DNA of 64,000 bases, taken from Capitulum mitella. Lineage: Eukaryota > Arthropoda > Thecostraca > Pollicipedomorpha > Pollicipedidae. Positions 1-11,630 of this stretch are shown piece by piece (the first letter of the stretch is position 1; every line of letters begins with the position of its first letter). Location of the stretch: NCBI GenBank assembly GCA_030062745.1, contig CP099841.1, positions 2,480,001-2,544,000 of the forward strand. The letters run 5' to 3'. Below the pieces are notes generated by a model. The model searched no databases and had not been told where the DNA came from. It was given only the letters and a program-made list of their open reading frames with translations. Position numbers and translations under genes: made by a program.

Positions 1-2290
1 CCGTTTCCTGGCTTTCGATGTTCTGTGGCCTTAAAACCTGCGAGTTGAACGCTATGCCTTACAAGACTGTGTAATGCCTAGATGGCGTATTCGGAACAGG
101 CCTGATTGCCGAACAGCGATAACGCTTGTTCCATTTCTTACAACTAAATGGAACTTTAAACGTCAAGTAACACTACGTGACGTTCGAAGTCTCAGTCCAT
201 ACGGAGTGGAGACGGCGCTGGTCCGACAGACATCGATGATGCTCTTCATTACATCATGCAAACATAGGCCAGTCCGAGAATTAAGGAGCGACAGAGAGGC
301 CGAGAAACAGCACGAACCGGTAAGATGCTCAGCACTCGGGTATGCAGACCTACCCGTTTCGGCCTCCGGCGGTCGTCATTGAGTGATCCAGTAACGAGGT
401 GGCATTAGGCGTCGCCATGATGCCGCCGGCCTGACGTCTGAAATAAAGCAATTTAGATAATCCGATCAACCTTGATTGAGTCCCCCACGAAGACAGATTA
501 TGAGCGAGATTGAATGCAATTTTGCGCCGACGCGGTGAGAATAAACAAGTGTGCGAAGAGTTATACATCCTCAGCCACTTTCGCTGTGCCCTATTCTGCT
601 CTAGTCGCACGGATATTATCAACATTTAATACACTGAGGTGTTTTTACGATACAGGAAGATGGGGGCACAGGGCTATGAAGCTGGTCGAGACAGGGCGCT
701 GGCACATACATTGACTGGGAAACCAATACCTCCGAGCTACCACCAGCACAATTTATATCCCAGCCTGCGTTACAGTGCAGAGCAACGGCCAAAACCTTCC
801 CACTGCAAGCTCAGACACCTCGCGAACCCCTCACCTCCGGCCGGACTTCGAACCCAGCCCAGCGACACGCTGTCGACAGGTCATGACCTATAGATTCGTG
901 CCGGTGCTGATTACCGAGAGTGTAATTAACCGGACATTGTAATTAGCCAGGCATTGTCCGGGGCCGCTGGGTTCGTCACGTGCCGTAGCCTCTTGACGTC
1001 CCCCATACAGGAAAGCCGGAGACATGGACAGTCTGAACAGAAGAGTCGACGAGCTGAACGGTGGCCATTGTCGACAGAATGCCGCCGGTACCATCGCCGG
1101 TGCAGCGTCTCTTCGCTGTATAGAGAGGCGCCTCTTGCCAGACAGCTGGAGACTCGGAGCTCTTCAGACAACCAGAGTCAGCGTCCAAGATTCTCGGTTT
1201 CCCCAAGATGGAAATGTCTGACTGAAGCCAAATACCTATTCCTGTTAGCTCTCGTCGGGATTGTTAAGGTTTTGTTTTACGCGTTTTGTTCAGTGAGCTT
1301 GATAACGGACTAAACAATTCTTAAATTTAATTCAGGCTTCTTTGAAAGTCCCACCATGGACATCTGTTTTGGCTCCCAACGTTTTCCTCAGTTCCTCGTT
1401 TCCGTTCATGGTTCGAAATACAACAGGCCTGTATCAAAATCTCCAATGTTTAGGAGAAAACGCTTCATGATTTGATAGTAATAATTTTCCGTGAAAGTTG
1501 TAGCGAGAGGTCAGTTAACTCTGCCGAGGGCACCTGAGGAGAATTTAGTTATTAAGTGCTGGGTGCACTTGCAAAATCGTGACACACCTTGCCGCTGCTA
1601 AGATGTGACATCGACTAGGGTTTTGAAATGCACACTGGCTAGTAGCCGATGATGTCGCGAACCTAGACTCGTCGTTTTTTAGTCCGAATTTCTCAGTCCT
1701 CTCATCCGACAGGAAAAGCAAAGTACCGACAAGTTCCAGGGAGTGTTGAAATGCGAGTCATCTTGTCACAGTCCTGAGGCACATTTTCATTTACATGACA
1801 AAGGTGGCGCGCAGGTGGCGATGCCGCTGGTGGCAACGCCGCTCGGCGGCCGGCCATTTTGTCGCCCACGGACCGTGCCGCGGGCCCAGATCAGGTGACC
1901 CGGGCGTGACTCACAGATCCGAGACCGTAATCCAGTTTGTCGCCGGATGAAGTGGACTAATGATGAAATATGGCAGCGGTCGGCCACTCTCGATACCGCA
2001 CAGCCGTTCTCACGATTATTTTCGGCGGCCGTTGGCGGTGCATTTCAAGAGACCGTGACGCGCCGTAAATGGGGGGATTTCTGTCGGCGAAACAGCGGCC
2101 GGAGGCAGCACGGTCTGCCGAATGATGATGTATCGTTCACCAGCAGGCTCACGCAGATGCACTCGGCTCTGGATGGAGCCTGTACCGTCGTGCATAATGA
2201 TCTCGAGTAAGACATCGAGCCCGTTCTCGAGATCACCTGCGACGCGCTTCGCTGCAAGATTGTTAATCACGAACAACACGAACCGGGACG

Positions 2291-2450
2291 CGGGAACTCC
2301 TCCACAGCTGCACAGCTGGAGGGGAGGGGTGAAGAGGAATTTTGCGTCAGTTTTTTCCAGTCAACGCCCATAAGGTCAATGATAAATAAAAAAAATTGGG
2401 AGCAGCGGCTTCGTTGCCCCCCCCCCCCACTTTCCGCACCCTTGAGCACG
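2291..2450 (+). repeat. Dispersed repeat, copy 1 (partner at 18.55 kb)
   Basis: This segment and 18,550-18,680 share a GGGAACTCCTC start, a TTTTTTCCAGTCAACGCCCAT-like core of about 45 bp, an A-rich stretch and a C-rich end. They are two diverged copies of one short interspersed element in the same orientation. No clear terminal inverted repeat or target duplication was found, so the family is not assigned. Confidence 0.45.
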
Positions 2451-4429
2451 AGTGATTGTAGTGTCTCAGATAGCAGCAGGTGTCGGCAGAAAATGGCATG
2501 TCTTCCCAGTCCACCCAATACTCCTGGCACAGCTTATGTGATGTGCGCTGCTTTGCTTGTAATGTACTTCAAAGATGCAGGTTCCCAGCATTCTCTTGGT
2601 GACTTGAAGTAACGAGGTGCTATGAAATTGCCAATGGAATAACGGCGTTATCAAATTTACGTAACGGTCGCTAAGTGAGCTATAACGAGTACTAGCTGTC
2701 GTATCAAGTTTGCTTTAATGCAGCGACCTTCAGTGGCTCGGAGGAGAGATCAGATTTCTATCGTCACCACTTTCAGTCGCTTTCATACGTAATCAACGTT
2801 ACGAAGTACGATTCAGTCATCTAACGAAGTATTTGTTCGGGTTTTGAGCGATGGAGATGAACACGAAGCTGCTAAAGCATCAACATTGATCACAACTCCG
2901 CTGTTCCAGGAGGGGTCAAGGATCAATCGAGGCCTTCTGGGTGGGGGATACAATGAATCCTCTGCTCACCAAACTTGAAGGAGACCGCGTCTGTTTCACT
3001 CTCGTTATTCGATTACTCAATGCCCGCGATGAGACAGTGACGTGTGTCTTCTAGTGCTTCGCGCTACTTGTCCTTCCTCGATAAAGAAAGATGAATATTC
3101 AAAACATACGCCAGATGGAACTTACTTTTCGATGGTTATACAAGCACTCGTGTTCAAAAGAAATATTTTTGTCATCCTTTCCTTTCGGTGCACTAATGAA
3201 AGGCTGACCTGACTGACTAGCTGTAGCTAACTGACTAGCTGAAAGGCTGACTAGCTGTAAGATTCGTTAGATCCATACGGAGTGACGACACACGGACAAA
3301 TGAACCCAGTAGTTGTACATCGGATGTGTTACCGTCCGTCGTGGCAAGATTCGCCAGTGTTTGATTTGTACCGTCCAAGATGCGCAAAATTCCAATGCTG
3401 AGCACTTTTTTTTAGAGAGCAAAAATTTCACACTTGACGCCTGCGTTAAGTTTTTTTGTCAGCGTATTTCTTTGTGGGTGATGATAATCTACGCATATCA
3501 TGTTTTTTTGTATTTCCTTGAATTGAGCCGTGACTAATTAACTCTCACTTGTTTAGGAAGCAAGGAAATGATAGTCAACGCTATCGATGTCGTTCCAGCA
3601 AAAGAAATAAATCTTTAACTATCTGGAGGGACCTTTTGGAAAATCCCACGAGATCAAAGTTTTCCGACCTCTCCGATCTGCGCCTTGCACAAACAACAAA
3701 CTGGCGATGACACACGCGCTAGCAAAGCCGGTGGCACCTCCCCGTTGCTCTCCCCATCTCTCCCCGTGCCATAAATTCCATCTGGTGGGATCATGATGCG
3801 TGTTTCGAGGCGCGCTCCCCGCCCGAATCGTTACGAGAACAGCCGTGGGCGGCTCAGGGCCGGGCTGCGTTCAATTTCGCGATCTCGGAGACCCGGCCCC
3901 GGTTGAGTCACCGGCCGGCGACTTCGCCTCACTCGGCGGCCGTAAATTTCAGACGGGCTCTGAGAGATCAGGTGGCTGACTCAGCAGAGTCCATTATCGA
4001 CTTCCGTGCGTCGTGTCATTTTTACCGGGTCCCATATTCAATCCGACGCCACGTGAAACAAAGCCACGCGCAACATGCGGTAAGACATATTGAAGAAAGG
4101 CCTCAAAACGACACTTACTTCATGTTATGTTGCATTTACCAATGATCGTATGTATGCTCCGAACGTGTCAAGTTCGAGGCCAACGACATCGGCCCAAGGC
4201 TACGCATTTCACGATACGAGTTCTCGGAATCAATGGCGTCATTGTCATGCATTATTTTTATCAGGAGTTACTGCACGTTTCCGCGCATATATTTTCATTA
4301 CCATTCATGAGAACAATGCTCCTGCCCCAGATGGGGTGGCTCATGCAATATCGGTGGCCATCGCGCCGGTCGTATTTCTTGGTCCTGTATAGAGGCTAAT
4401 AGTTGACAGTCCCATTCATCGTTGGCCGT

Positions 4430-4805
4430 TTACTGCGGACCGGTGCGGCAGCGGGGCCCGGCGGGCCGGCCCGAGCCCGTTTCCGCGCCGCCCAGTTTTA
4501 GCGGCAATTTCGGGGGCCGTTTGTCGGGACACGCATCTCATAGCTCTCTCGGTGCCCGTTCGGGCCGCATACGACGCGCCGCAGTCCGGACAGCTATTGC
4601 CCCCGGCCAGATAAATGATGGAGCGCCAGTGGTCAGCGGGTGGAGGAGGCCGCCTCGGTCCACCGCCGGGGCCGTATTAGTGGCCCCCGCCGCCGAGCGC
4701 CCCCGGCCACTCCCGAGCGCGCCCCGGGGGGCCGGCCGCAAGTGCAGGGAGATGGATGTCGCCGCGGGGTTATTGTTTGGTCCGCGTTCGTGGGCCGGGC
4801 TATGA
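4430..4805. other. GC-rich island
   Basis: A strongly GC- and CpG-rich block rich in GGCCGG and CCCCGG words, with reading frames open on both strands only because stop codons are rare in such sequence. No protein family is recognisable. It may be a regulatory island; nothing in the sequence proves this. Confidence 0.3.
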
Positions 4806-4929
4806 TAGCCAGACGGCACGCGGTGCTCTCAACCTTCATTCACCAAATATTGCAGGGGCTCATTCCATTAGAGGACATGAGCATGGTTACCATTGCCATG
4901 ACCCAGTGCTCAAGTTCATAAGAGTGACA

Positions 4930-5036
4930 GAGAGTAAGAACAGTTTCCAGAGAGAGAAAGAGAAGGAGAAAATGAAAGAAAGAGAAAGAAGGCGAGAGAA
5001 AGGAGAGCAAGCGGGAGAGAGAGAAATAGAGACAAT
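4930..5036 (+). repeat. Purine-rich (GA)-like tract
   Basis: About 100 bp of nearly pure A/G with GAGA and GAAA words. It is an imperfect microsatellite related in composition to the longer GA tracts at 11.3 and 63.0 kb. Confidence 0.6.
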
Positions 5037-5730
5037 GTGCGTTTGTTAAAACCATTGTAATGGACTACAAAAAACCTGCAAAACTACAAAGACTGCAAAA
5101 CAAAGACTACAAAACCTACAAAGAAACGGAATGCATTTATATTAAGCTTGTTGTTGAAACAGCTTTAGTCAAATCGCTATAGCACGCTTTTTTAGGGAGC
5201 CAGGTTGCAGCTTGCTGTCTTGGAAATCAATTTTTCTGTACAATTGCCCAAAAATTGCACGTTTGCAAAGTTTCAAAGCGTTTTCAGGCAAATTTGGCTA
5301 TTTCTGCCCTATTTTCATTTGCCAAGTGACGTCACGAGAGAGCGTAGTCCAACGATCATCAGAAGAAAATCCGTACTGCGTCGTCATCCGTGTGTGACGT
5401 CAGAACATGCTTTTTGATCAACTTTATTTTTCTTGTTATTTACGGTTTAGGATAATAGAACGTTCCGACGAAAGCTCAGTCACCTGATAGCTCTGCGTGC
5501 TAAAAATCTAAAAATACTATGAATGGAAAAAAAACTGTTTTGGGCATCTACTGATTTTTTGTACCAATATGAGGTTTTTAATCCCATACCACAGAATTTA
5601 TTTTATTGTATATATATAAAAATATATCTAATAAAATAAAATGCTCATCTACTTATTTGTGATATCAATATTAAGGTTTAAATCTCACGGCCATAACATT
5701 TTATTTTACTGTATATTTGTAATATATATA

Positions 5731-5761
5731 TACACATATATATATATATATATATATATAT
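5731..5761 (+). repeat. (TA)n microsatellite
   Basis: An almost perfect run of TA dinucleotides interrupted by one CACA, set in AT-rich sequence. Confidence 0.85.
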
Positions 5762-6767
5762 CATTATAAGTACATTTTGGGCAAAGACAAGGCAAATGCT
5801 GTGTAAGGGCGATCAGCTGCTGGGACAGATCACTTGCAGATTCTTCTGAAATTAAGGCAATCAGAAGATTATCGTGAGTAGTTGATTTAAGCCGACAAGT
5901 TATAACAGATAAGCTTATATTTTTAAGGAGATCTATGTTGATACATTTATGGGCAAAAGTTTGCCCAGCTGCTGGTGTTTATGTGTGTGCAAGATACCTT
6001 AAGAACAGAAACTGCGCACAGCGTACTAGAAAAACTCACGATGTAATACGTTACAGTTCGGTACGCACTGTCGCCGGATATCAGTCGTATTATAGTCATG
6101 GATGTATCCCTAATCTAAGTTATGCTTATGTCTACAAATACGTTTGGTTCGTGTGCCTCATTTAAAATTTCTGCGCAATAAAAGTTTGATTCTTTGATGC
6201 CCAGCACCATCTAGCTTTGTTTCCTCATGGAAAATTCCTTTATAGACTTTAGAAATATGTCATCGACAGCTTTTGGACCGGCCAAGTATGTCTATGAAAA
6301 GTTGACCAATGCCAAACATTTCCTTTAACACGAAAGATGCGACGCCGCGGCAATAAACCTTCATTCTTCGCGTGTGGCCAGGGACGTTAATGTTGCTGAA
6401 TAATACTGATTACGTGAACCAATAGAACATGTGTTGGTCTGGAGGTATGACCTCATTGGAGGGAGGAGAATGGGTGTGCGTCGTAGCTTTCATGAATAAC
6501 TGAGAGACGATCAGGTCCTGAAAGAACTATCCTGAAAGGTCAAGTGACACCGGTATGACAGTCTACCGCTGCATCTTCGACCACCTCCCGCTACACAGTC
6601 CTCGGCCACTGTTCGACCTCTTCCTCCTGCGGCAACGTCTTCTACGACTACGCCTTACTAGCCTTGCGATATTTGCAGTCTCTCAAAAGCATTGTGCGGA
6701 ACAATACGTGTCTGTTTTGTCTGAACAGACTCGTATATGTTGCGCAATGGAAGTTAAACACAATGAT

Positions 6768-6916
6768 CAGGGGCGAAGTCAGGATTTTCTTAAGGGGGGG
6801 GGGACGGAGTTCAGAATGAACTGAAATCGCACAAAAAACCGCCTGCCGGGAAGACGATGTGCAATGGTTTTCACATAAATGTGGGGCCTAAGGGGGACCC
6901 CTTGGCTGCGCCCCTG
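6768..6916 (+). mobile_element. hAT-type MITE, copy 1
   Basis: A 149-bp element with inverted ends: CAGGGGCGAAGTCAGG on the left, and the complement of CAGGGGCGCAGCCAAGG on the right. It is flanked by an 8-bp near-duplication (ACAATGAT at 6,760-6,767 and TCAATGAT at 6,917-6,924, 7 of 8 matching). A reverse-complement relative lies at 25,143-25,310. The CAGGG-type ends and 8-bp target duplication are typical of the hAT superfamily. It has no coding capacity, so it is non-autonomous. Confidence 0.7.
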
Positions 6917-7558
6917 TCAATGATTGTGTTTTATCCAGAGTAATTACTGATGTAAATATCCTTAAGAATAAATTATTCATAAATGGCAAATGAATGTTTT
7001 TCTACACATAAAAATTCTGCATTGATGAATAACTGTATTACGCATCGGCGAACACACGCATTCATATCAGATGAACGATCCATTATATCCTACATCTGCG
7101 TTTCCAAGCAAAACGCACTTGTTTAAGATGAGTGTTTCGCACCGAATACGACAATTCATCAAGCATCAGCAGAAACGCTTCTTTTCTGCAGGTGCACTCG
7201 CTTCTGGAGCTGCCAGTTAAAGTAAAAGGTAACACTGAGATCATCTCTCGAAAAGTCGATCACCTGACGCCGTGGAACACTATATTCTCCAACGTCAGAT
7301 CACGTGTAAATACCATCTGAAAAATCCGCCCGGCTTGACAGACACGCATAAATCAGCGCGTATGACCATCTACAGTGCTGCGCTGCTGGATATGTGGCCC
7401 AGTGTGGCGGAAACAGCTGGCCGTCTCGTTAGCTCACAATAATACAGATGTCACAGTTACATAGCACCAGACTGAGAGGGAGAAAAACACAGAGAGTCGG
7501 GGGACCGGGAGATATGATCGCTGGCTCATATCACTGTAAAATAATGACAGGCGGTCTT

Positions 7559-7867
7559 TTATCGCTGGTCACAAGAGGAGAGTTTAAAGTGGGCATTTCT
7601 TCGCTGCAGCGTGTCGCGGATCTCCTTGAAGGAGGGCCTGCTCTGCGGGTGGAGCCTCCAGCAGTGCGCCATCAGCTGGTAGAGGTCCGGTGGACAGGCG
7701 TTGGGCTGCTGCAGGTACGGCTCCAGCGGCAGCTCCCCACAGCGCGACAGACGGTCTGTGACAGCCGCGTCCGACAGATGGGCCAGCGGCTGCAGCCGAC
7801 ACCAGGTGAGAACCTCCCACAGCGTCACAGAGAAGGACCACACGTCCGAGCAGGAGTCCATCTCCTC
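7559..7867 (-). CDS. Ddr: DDR exon 10, kinase C-lobe and stop
   Basis: Begins EEMDSCSDVWSFSVTLWEVL, continues with CPPDLYQLMAHCWRLHPQSR and ends at TAA (7561-7559) after LSSCDQR. The conserved SDVWSF, ACPPDLY and CW....RP landmarks are those of DDR kinases. The acceptor is GTTTCAG|GAGGAG. Confidence 0.93.
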   Translation of the reverse strand, partial: EEMDSCSDVWSFSVTLWEVLTWCRLQPLAHLSDAAVTDRLSRCGELPLEPYLQQPNACPPDLYQLMAHCWRLHPQSRPSFKEIRDTLQRRNAHFKLSSCDQR

Positions 7868-10800
7868 CTGAAACCAGGAAACACCAGGTCAGCACCTCCG
7901 ACAGCGTCACAGAAAAGGACAACACGTCCGAGCGAAAACCACCTTACCCGTATAAATTTACAGGAAGCCTCTTTGCATACCAAACCCAAATGACGCACGC
8001 CTGGCATCTTCAGTTCCTCAGTCATTCCTTGTCCTTCGAGAGAAACTTCAGCGTGAATACCATGACCTTGGAAAGGCGTCCCACATTCAAGCGCTGAGTG
8101 AGCTGGTGTCTGACTCACCGTGAACACGGCCTCCGGTGCTCGCCAACGGAGCGGAATGACCCGACCGTCGGCCAGAGTGATGTAGTCGCCAGCGTACTGG
8201 GACCGACTGGGACCCAGGTCACCGACCTTGACCTTCAGGTGGTGACCCACCAGGCAATTGCGGGCGGCCAGGTCACCGTGGACAATGCCAAGAGACTCCA
8301 GGTGTTCCATGCCGGCGGCTATCTGCTCTGACACGTACACCAGCGAGTCCACGCTGTAACGACATTGGACGGTATTAAATAGATGACATGCACATCTCTG
8401 AGTCCAGACTGTAACGACATGGGCCGATATTAAATGCGTCGTACGCACGCCATCGAATCCAAGCAGATCCAGACAGACCAAGTTCAGATAGGCAAGGACC
8501 CCTTCGTTACTCTGTGAAAAATGCCCTGCTCGTAAAATGACTGTTCTCAGTGTTCGTAAGTTAAAGTCACATCGAGTCGGAGGTGTGACAAGAAGGAAGA
8601 TCTTTGGCACCGGTAACTCGAGACAGCTCGCCGTATTACTGGTGAGAGTCACGCCAGCGGAGCGGGAGTGGTGACTCACTCCAGCGCGCCGTGCGGCCTG
8701 GCCGGGTCGTGCGGTGCTCGGCGGAGAAACTCGTTGAGGTCTCCGTTCTCCATGTGTTCCACCAGCAGTCCAGGCGACTGGTCCAGCGTGCAGAGGCCCA
8801 GCAGCCGGGTCACGTGTCGGTCAGTGACCCGACAGAGGGGGCCGGCCTCCAGCCGAAGACAAGCGGCGGCCTCGGCCGGAGCGGCCGGCCTGAGGGTGCG
8901 GGCCGTGGCCAGACGGCTGGGTGCCTGGTACGGACTGGCCGGAGACGAGCGGCTGTGCACCTCGCACACTCGAATCTGAAACACACACACGGAACAACAG
9001 TCATTTGCTACGGCGGCTCGGAACATGCCAATGAACAGGGCACGACTGTGCAGGCTTGGCAAAGAAGGCGTGGAAATGCCTGCGATTTATGGATTTTGCG
9101 GTAATAAATGAACAGGATAATATGTTTTGGAGGTCTTCGTAACAGAACAGCAACAGTCGCCTCCCCACACTGGTGTGACCTCTCCGTATCGTCCCTGACC
9201 GATCCTGTCGCACATTGGACTGACCTCTCCGTATCGTCCCTGACCGATCCTGTCGCCTCATTGGACTGACCTCTCCGTATCGTCCCTGACCGATCCTGTC
9301 CCGCATTAGACTGACCTCTCCGTATCGTACCTGACCGATCCTGCCCCTCATTGGACTGACCTCTCCGTATCGTACCTGACCGATCCTGTCCCGCAGTAGA
9401 CTGACCTCTCCGTATCGTCCCTGGCCGATCCTGTTCCGCAGTGGACTGACCTCTCCGTATCGTCCCTGGCCGATCCTTTCTCGCAGTTTGATGAGTTCGC
9501 CGCTGATCTCGGTGACCCCGGCTCCGGTGTCGGCCTGGCCGGCGCCGCGGTCCGTCCAGATGCACGTGCCGACCACGCCCTGCACGCCGGCAGCCAGCAG
9601 GCGGCGGCGGCGGCCGCCACTGGCGCCGGCCGGCTGCGGCGGCGGCGGCGGGATCGGCGGCGGCGCCGGCAGCAGCTCGCTGATGCTGCACACGGACGGC
9701 TGGCTGCTCGACTGGGTGGTACTGTGCGGCGACTGTCGGTAGTTGGGGTTGTCCCAGGAGCGGGGCGGCGTGCCCAGCACGGCAGGCGTGCTCTCGGCGC
9801 ACGACGGCCGACCGGCGTCCACCGGCACGGCGTACTCGTAGCTCGTGTCTGTGGTGGACAAACGGGACATCACGCACTAAAACATACTGCGATAACTGCG
9901 AACAGAGATGGCCTTTTGCTGTTTGCATTCCTCTTTTTCTGCCTTTTGTCGCTATTCACCACCACTGACCTGTCAGTCCGGCCTGCTGTCGCCGTGTCAG
10001 AGTGTTGTACTCGGAGCTGAGTCGGACCACGTGGCAGCGGTCGTCGGCCAGGTCCACCTTGTCCTCGTCGCCGGAAAACGGTCCGCAGAGCTGGTCGGGC
10101 GGCCGGCAGTAGCCGTGCCGCGGCGTCAGCTGCATGCTCCTGCTGAGCTGCTTCATGTTGCGCGCCAGCGGCAGCTGCAGGGTGCCGGGGCCCGGGCCGC
10201 CGGCCACGCGCCGCCGCCGGCCGGCCCGCACCACATAGCCGACCAGCGCCGAGAGCAGCAGCAGCACCAGGCCGAGCGCGGCCAGCAGCGCCGCCAGCGA
10301 CACCGCCGACTCCGACTCCGACTCCGACTCCGACTCCGACTCAGAATCAGACTCCAGCTCCGGCTCGGCCGAGAGTGGCCCCGACTCGCCAGTGTCGTCC
10401 ACCAGTGACGTCACGATGCCCGTCACGTTGTGACTGGACGGCTCTGTCAGCAAGTGTGACGACCAGCCGTCACCGTCAGTGGTATGATAATATCCCTACT
10501 TTGGGCTGGGTGGATGCGGGTGAACAGCTTACATGGATACTGAGACTACCATTTCCATTGAATGATATCACTACATCACGCTGCGAAAAGAAACGGTTAC
10601 TGAGCATGCGGGATACTCACCGCTGACGAAGGTGACCTCGGAGAGCAGAAGCCACTGATCAGCCGCCGTCAGCTGGACTCTGACGTATTGACCCACTTGG
10701 CGGTACAGCCGGACCTCCAGCTGGCGGCTGTTCTCGAAGATGCGGTCGACCGCCGGCTCCAGGCTCAGTGGGGAGCTCGTGTACTCGGCGCCGTCCACCG

Positions 10801-11508
10801 AGAAGTACAGACTGGCCCGGCTGAACATCTGGTGGCGACGCCAGGCATGGTGGGAACCTTCCAGCTGAGCCATTACCATTCCCGAGAACAAAACATCAAT
10901 GAACTTCCCTTGATGGATTCTGAGGAAAACTAATATGACGAAACAGGACTGCAACAAAAACATACGATTCAGGCTGCTTACCCTGACACCACTGGTGAAA
11001 CGATTGCTGACGTGGAACGAGGCCGACTCCAGTTCTCTGACGGCATCGAACACGAACGTGATGGTGACCAGCTCTCCGGGCCTCCTCCTCCAGCCGACCC
11101 ACTCCGGTTCTGTGGACAGGCGACAGGTGAGTCCTCACGCGGTTCACAGGTCCACCCACATCTGAGCCCGCCGTTAATGGCGTGTAAGTGCAGGGAAGAG
11201 AGAGTCGGCAAAGGCTTCTTTTTGCGGCGCTTTGTTGGGTCGCAGACGCCGCATCTCCATCTAATCGACACGATCTGCAGAACAGACTCCTGCAATCAGA
11301 ACGCCCTCAGCGAGGGAGGGGAGAGAGAATGAGAGAGAGAGAGGAGGAGGAGAGAGGAGGGGGGAAGAGAGAGATGGGAGAAATAGAGAGGGGAGCGGAA
11401 AGAGAAGGGGCAGAGAGAGAGAAAGAGAGAGAGAGAGAGAGGGAAAGAGGGAGAGAGGGAGAGGGAGAGAGAGAGAGAGGGAGAGAGAGAGAGGGAGAGA
11501 AAGAGAGG

Positions 11509-11550
<42 letters not shown>

Positions 11551-11558
11551 CAGAGAGA

Positions 11559-11630
<72 letters not shown>

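Larger units (their letters stand above)
1..6767. other. Gene-less stretch, no coding region recognised
   Basis: All reading frames here are short and none resembles a known family. The stretch mixes AT-rich sequence (about 5,050-6,500) with GC-rich islands (about 3,780-4,000 and 4,430-4,800). It contains a dispersed repeat near 2.3 kb, a purine-rich tract near 5.0 kb and a TA microsatellite near 5.74 kb. It lies 3' of the DDR gene, so part may be DDR 3' UTR or flank, but no convincing minus-strand polyadenylation signal was seen close to the stop codon. Confidence 0.6.
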
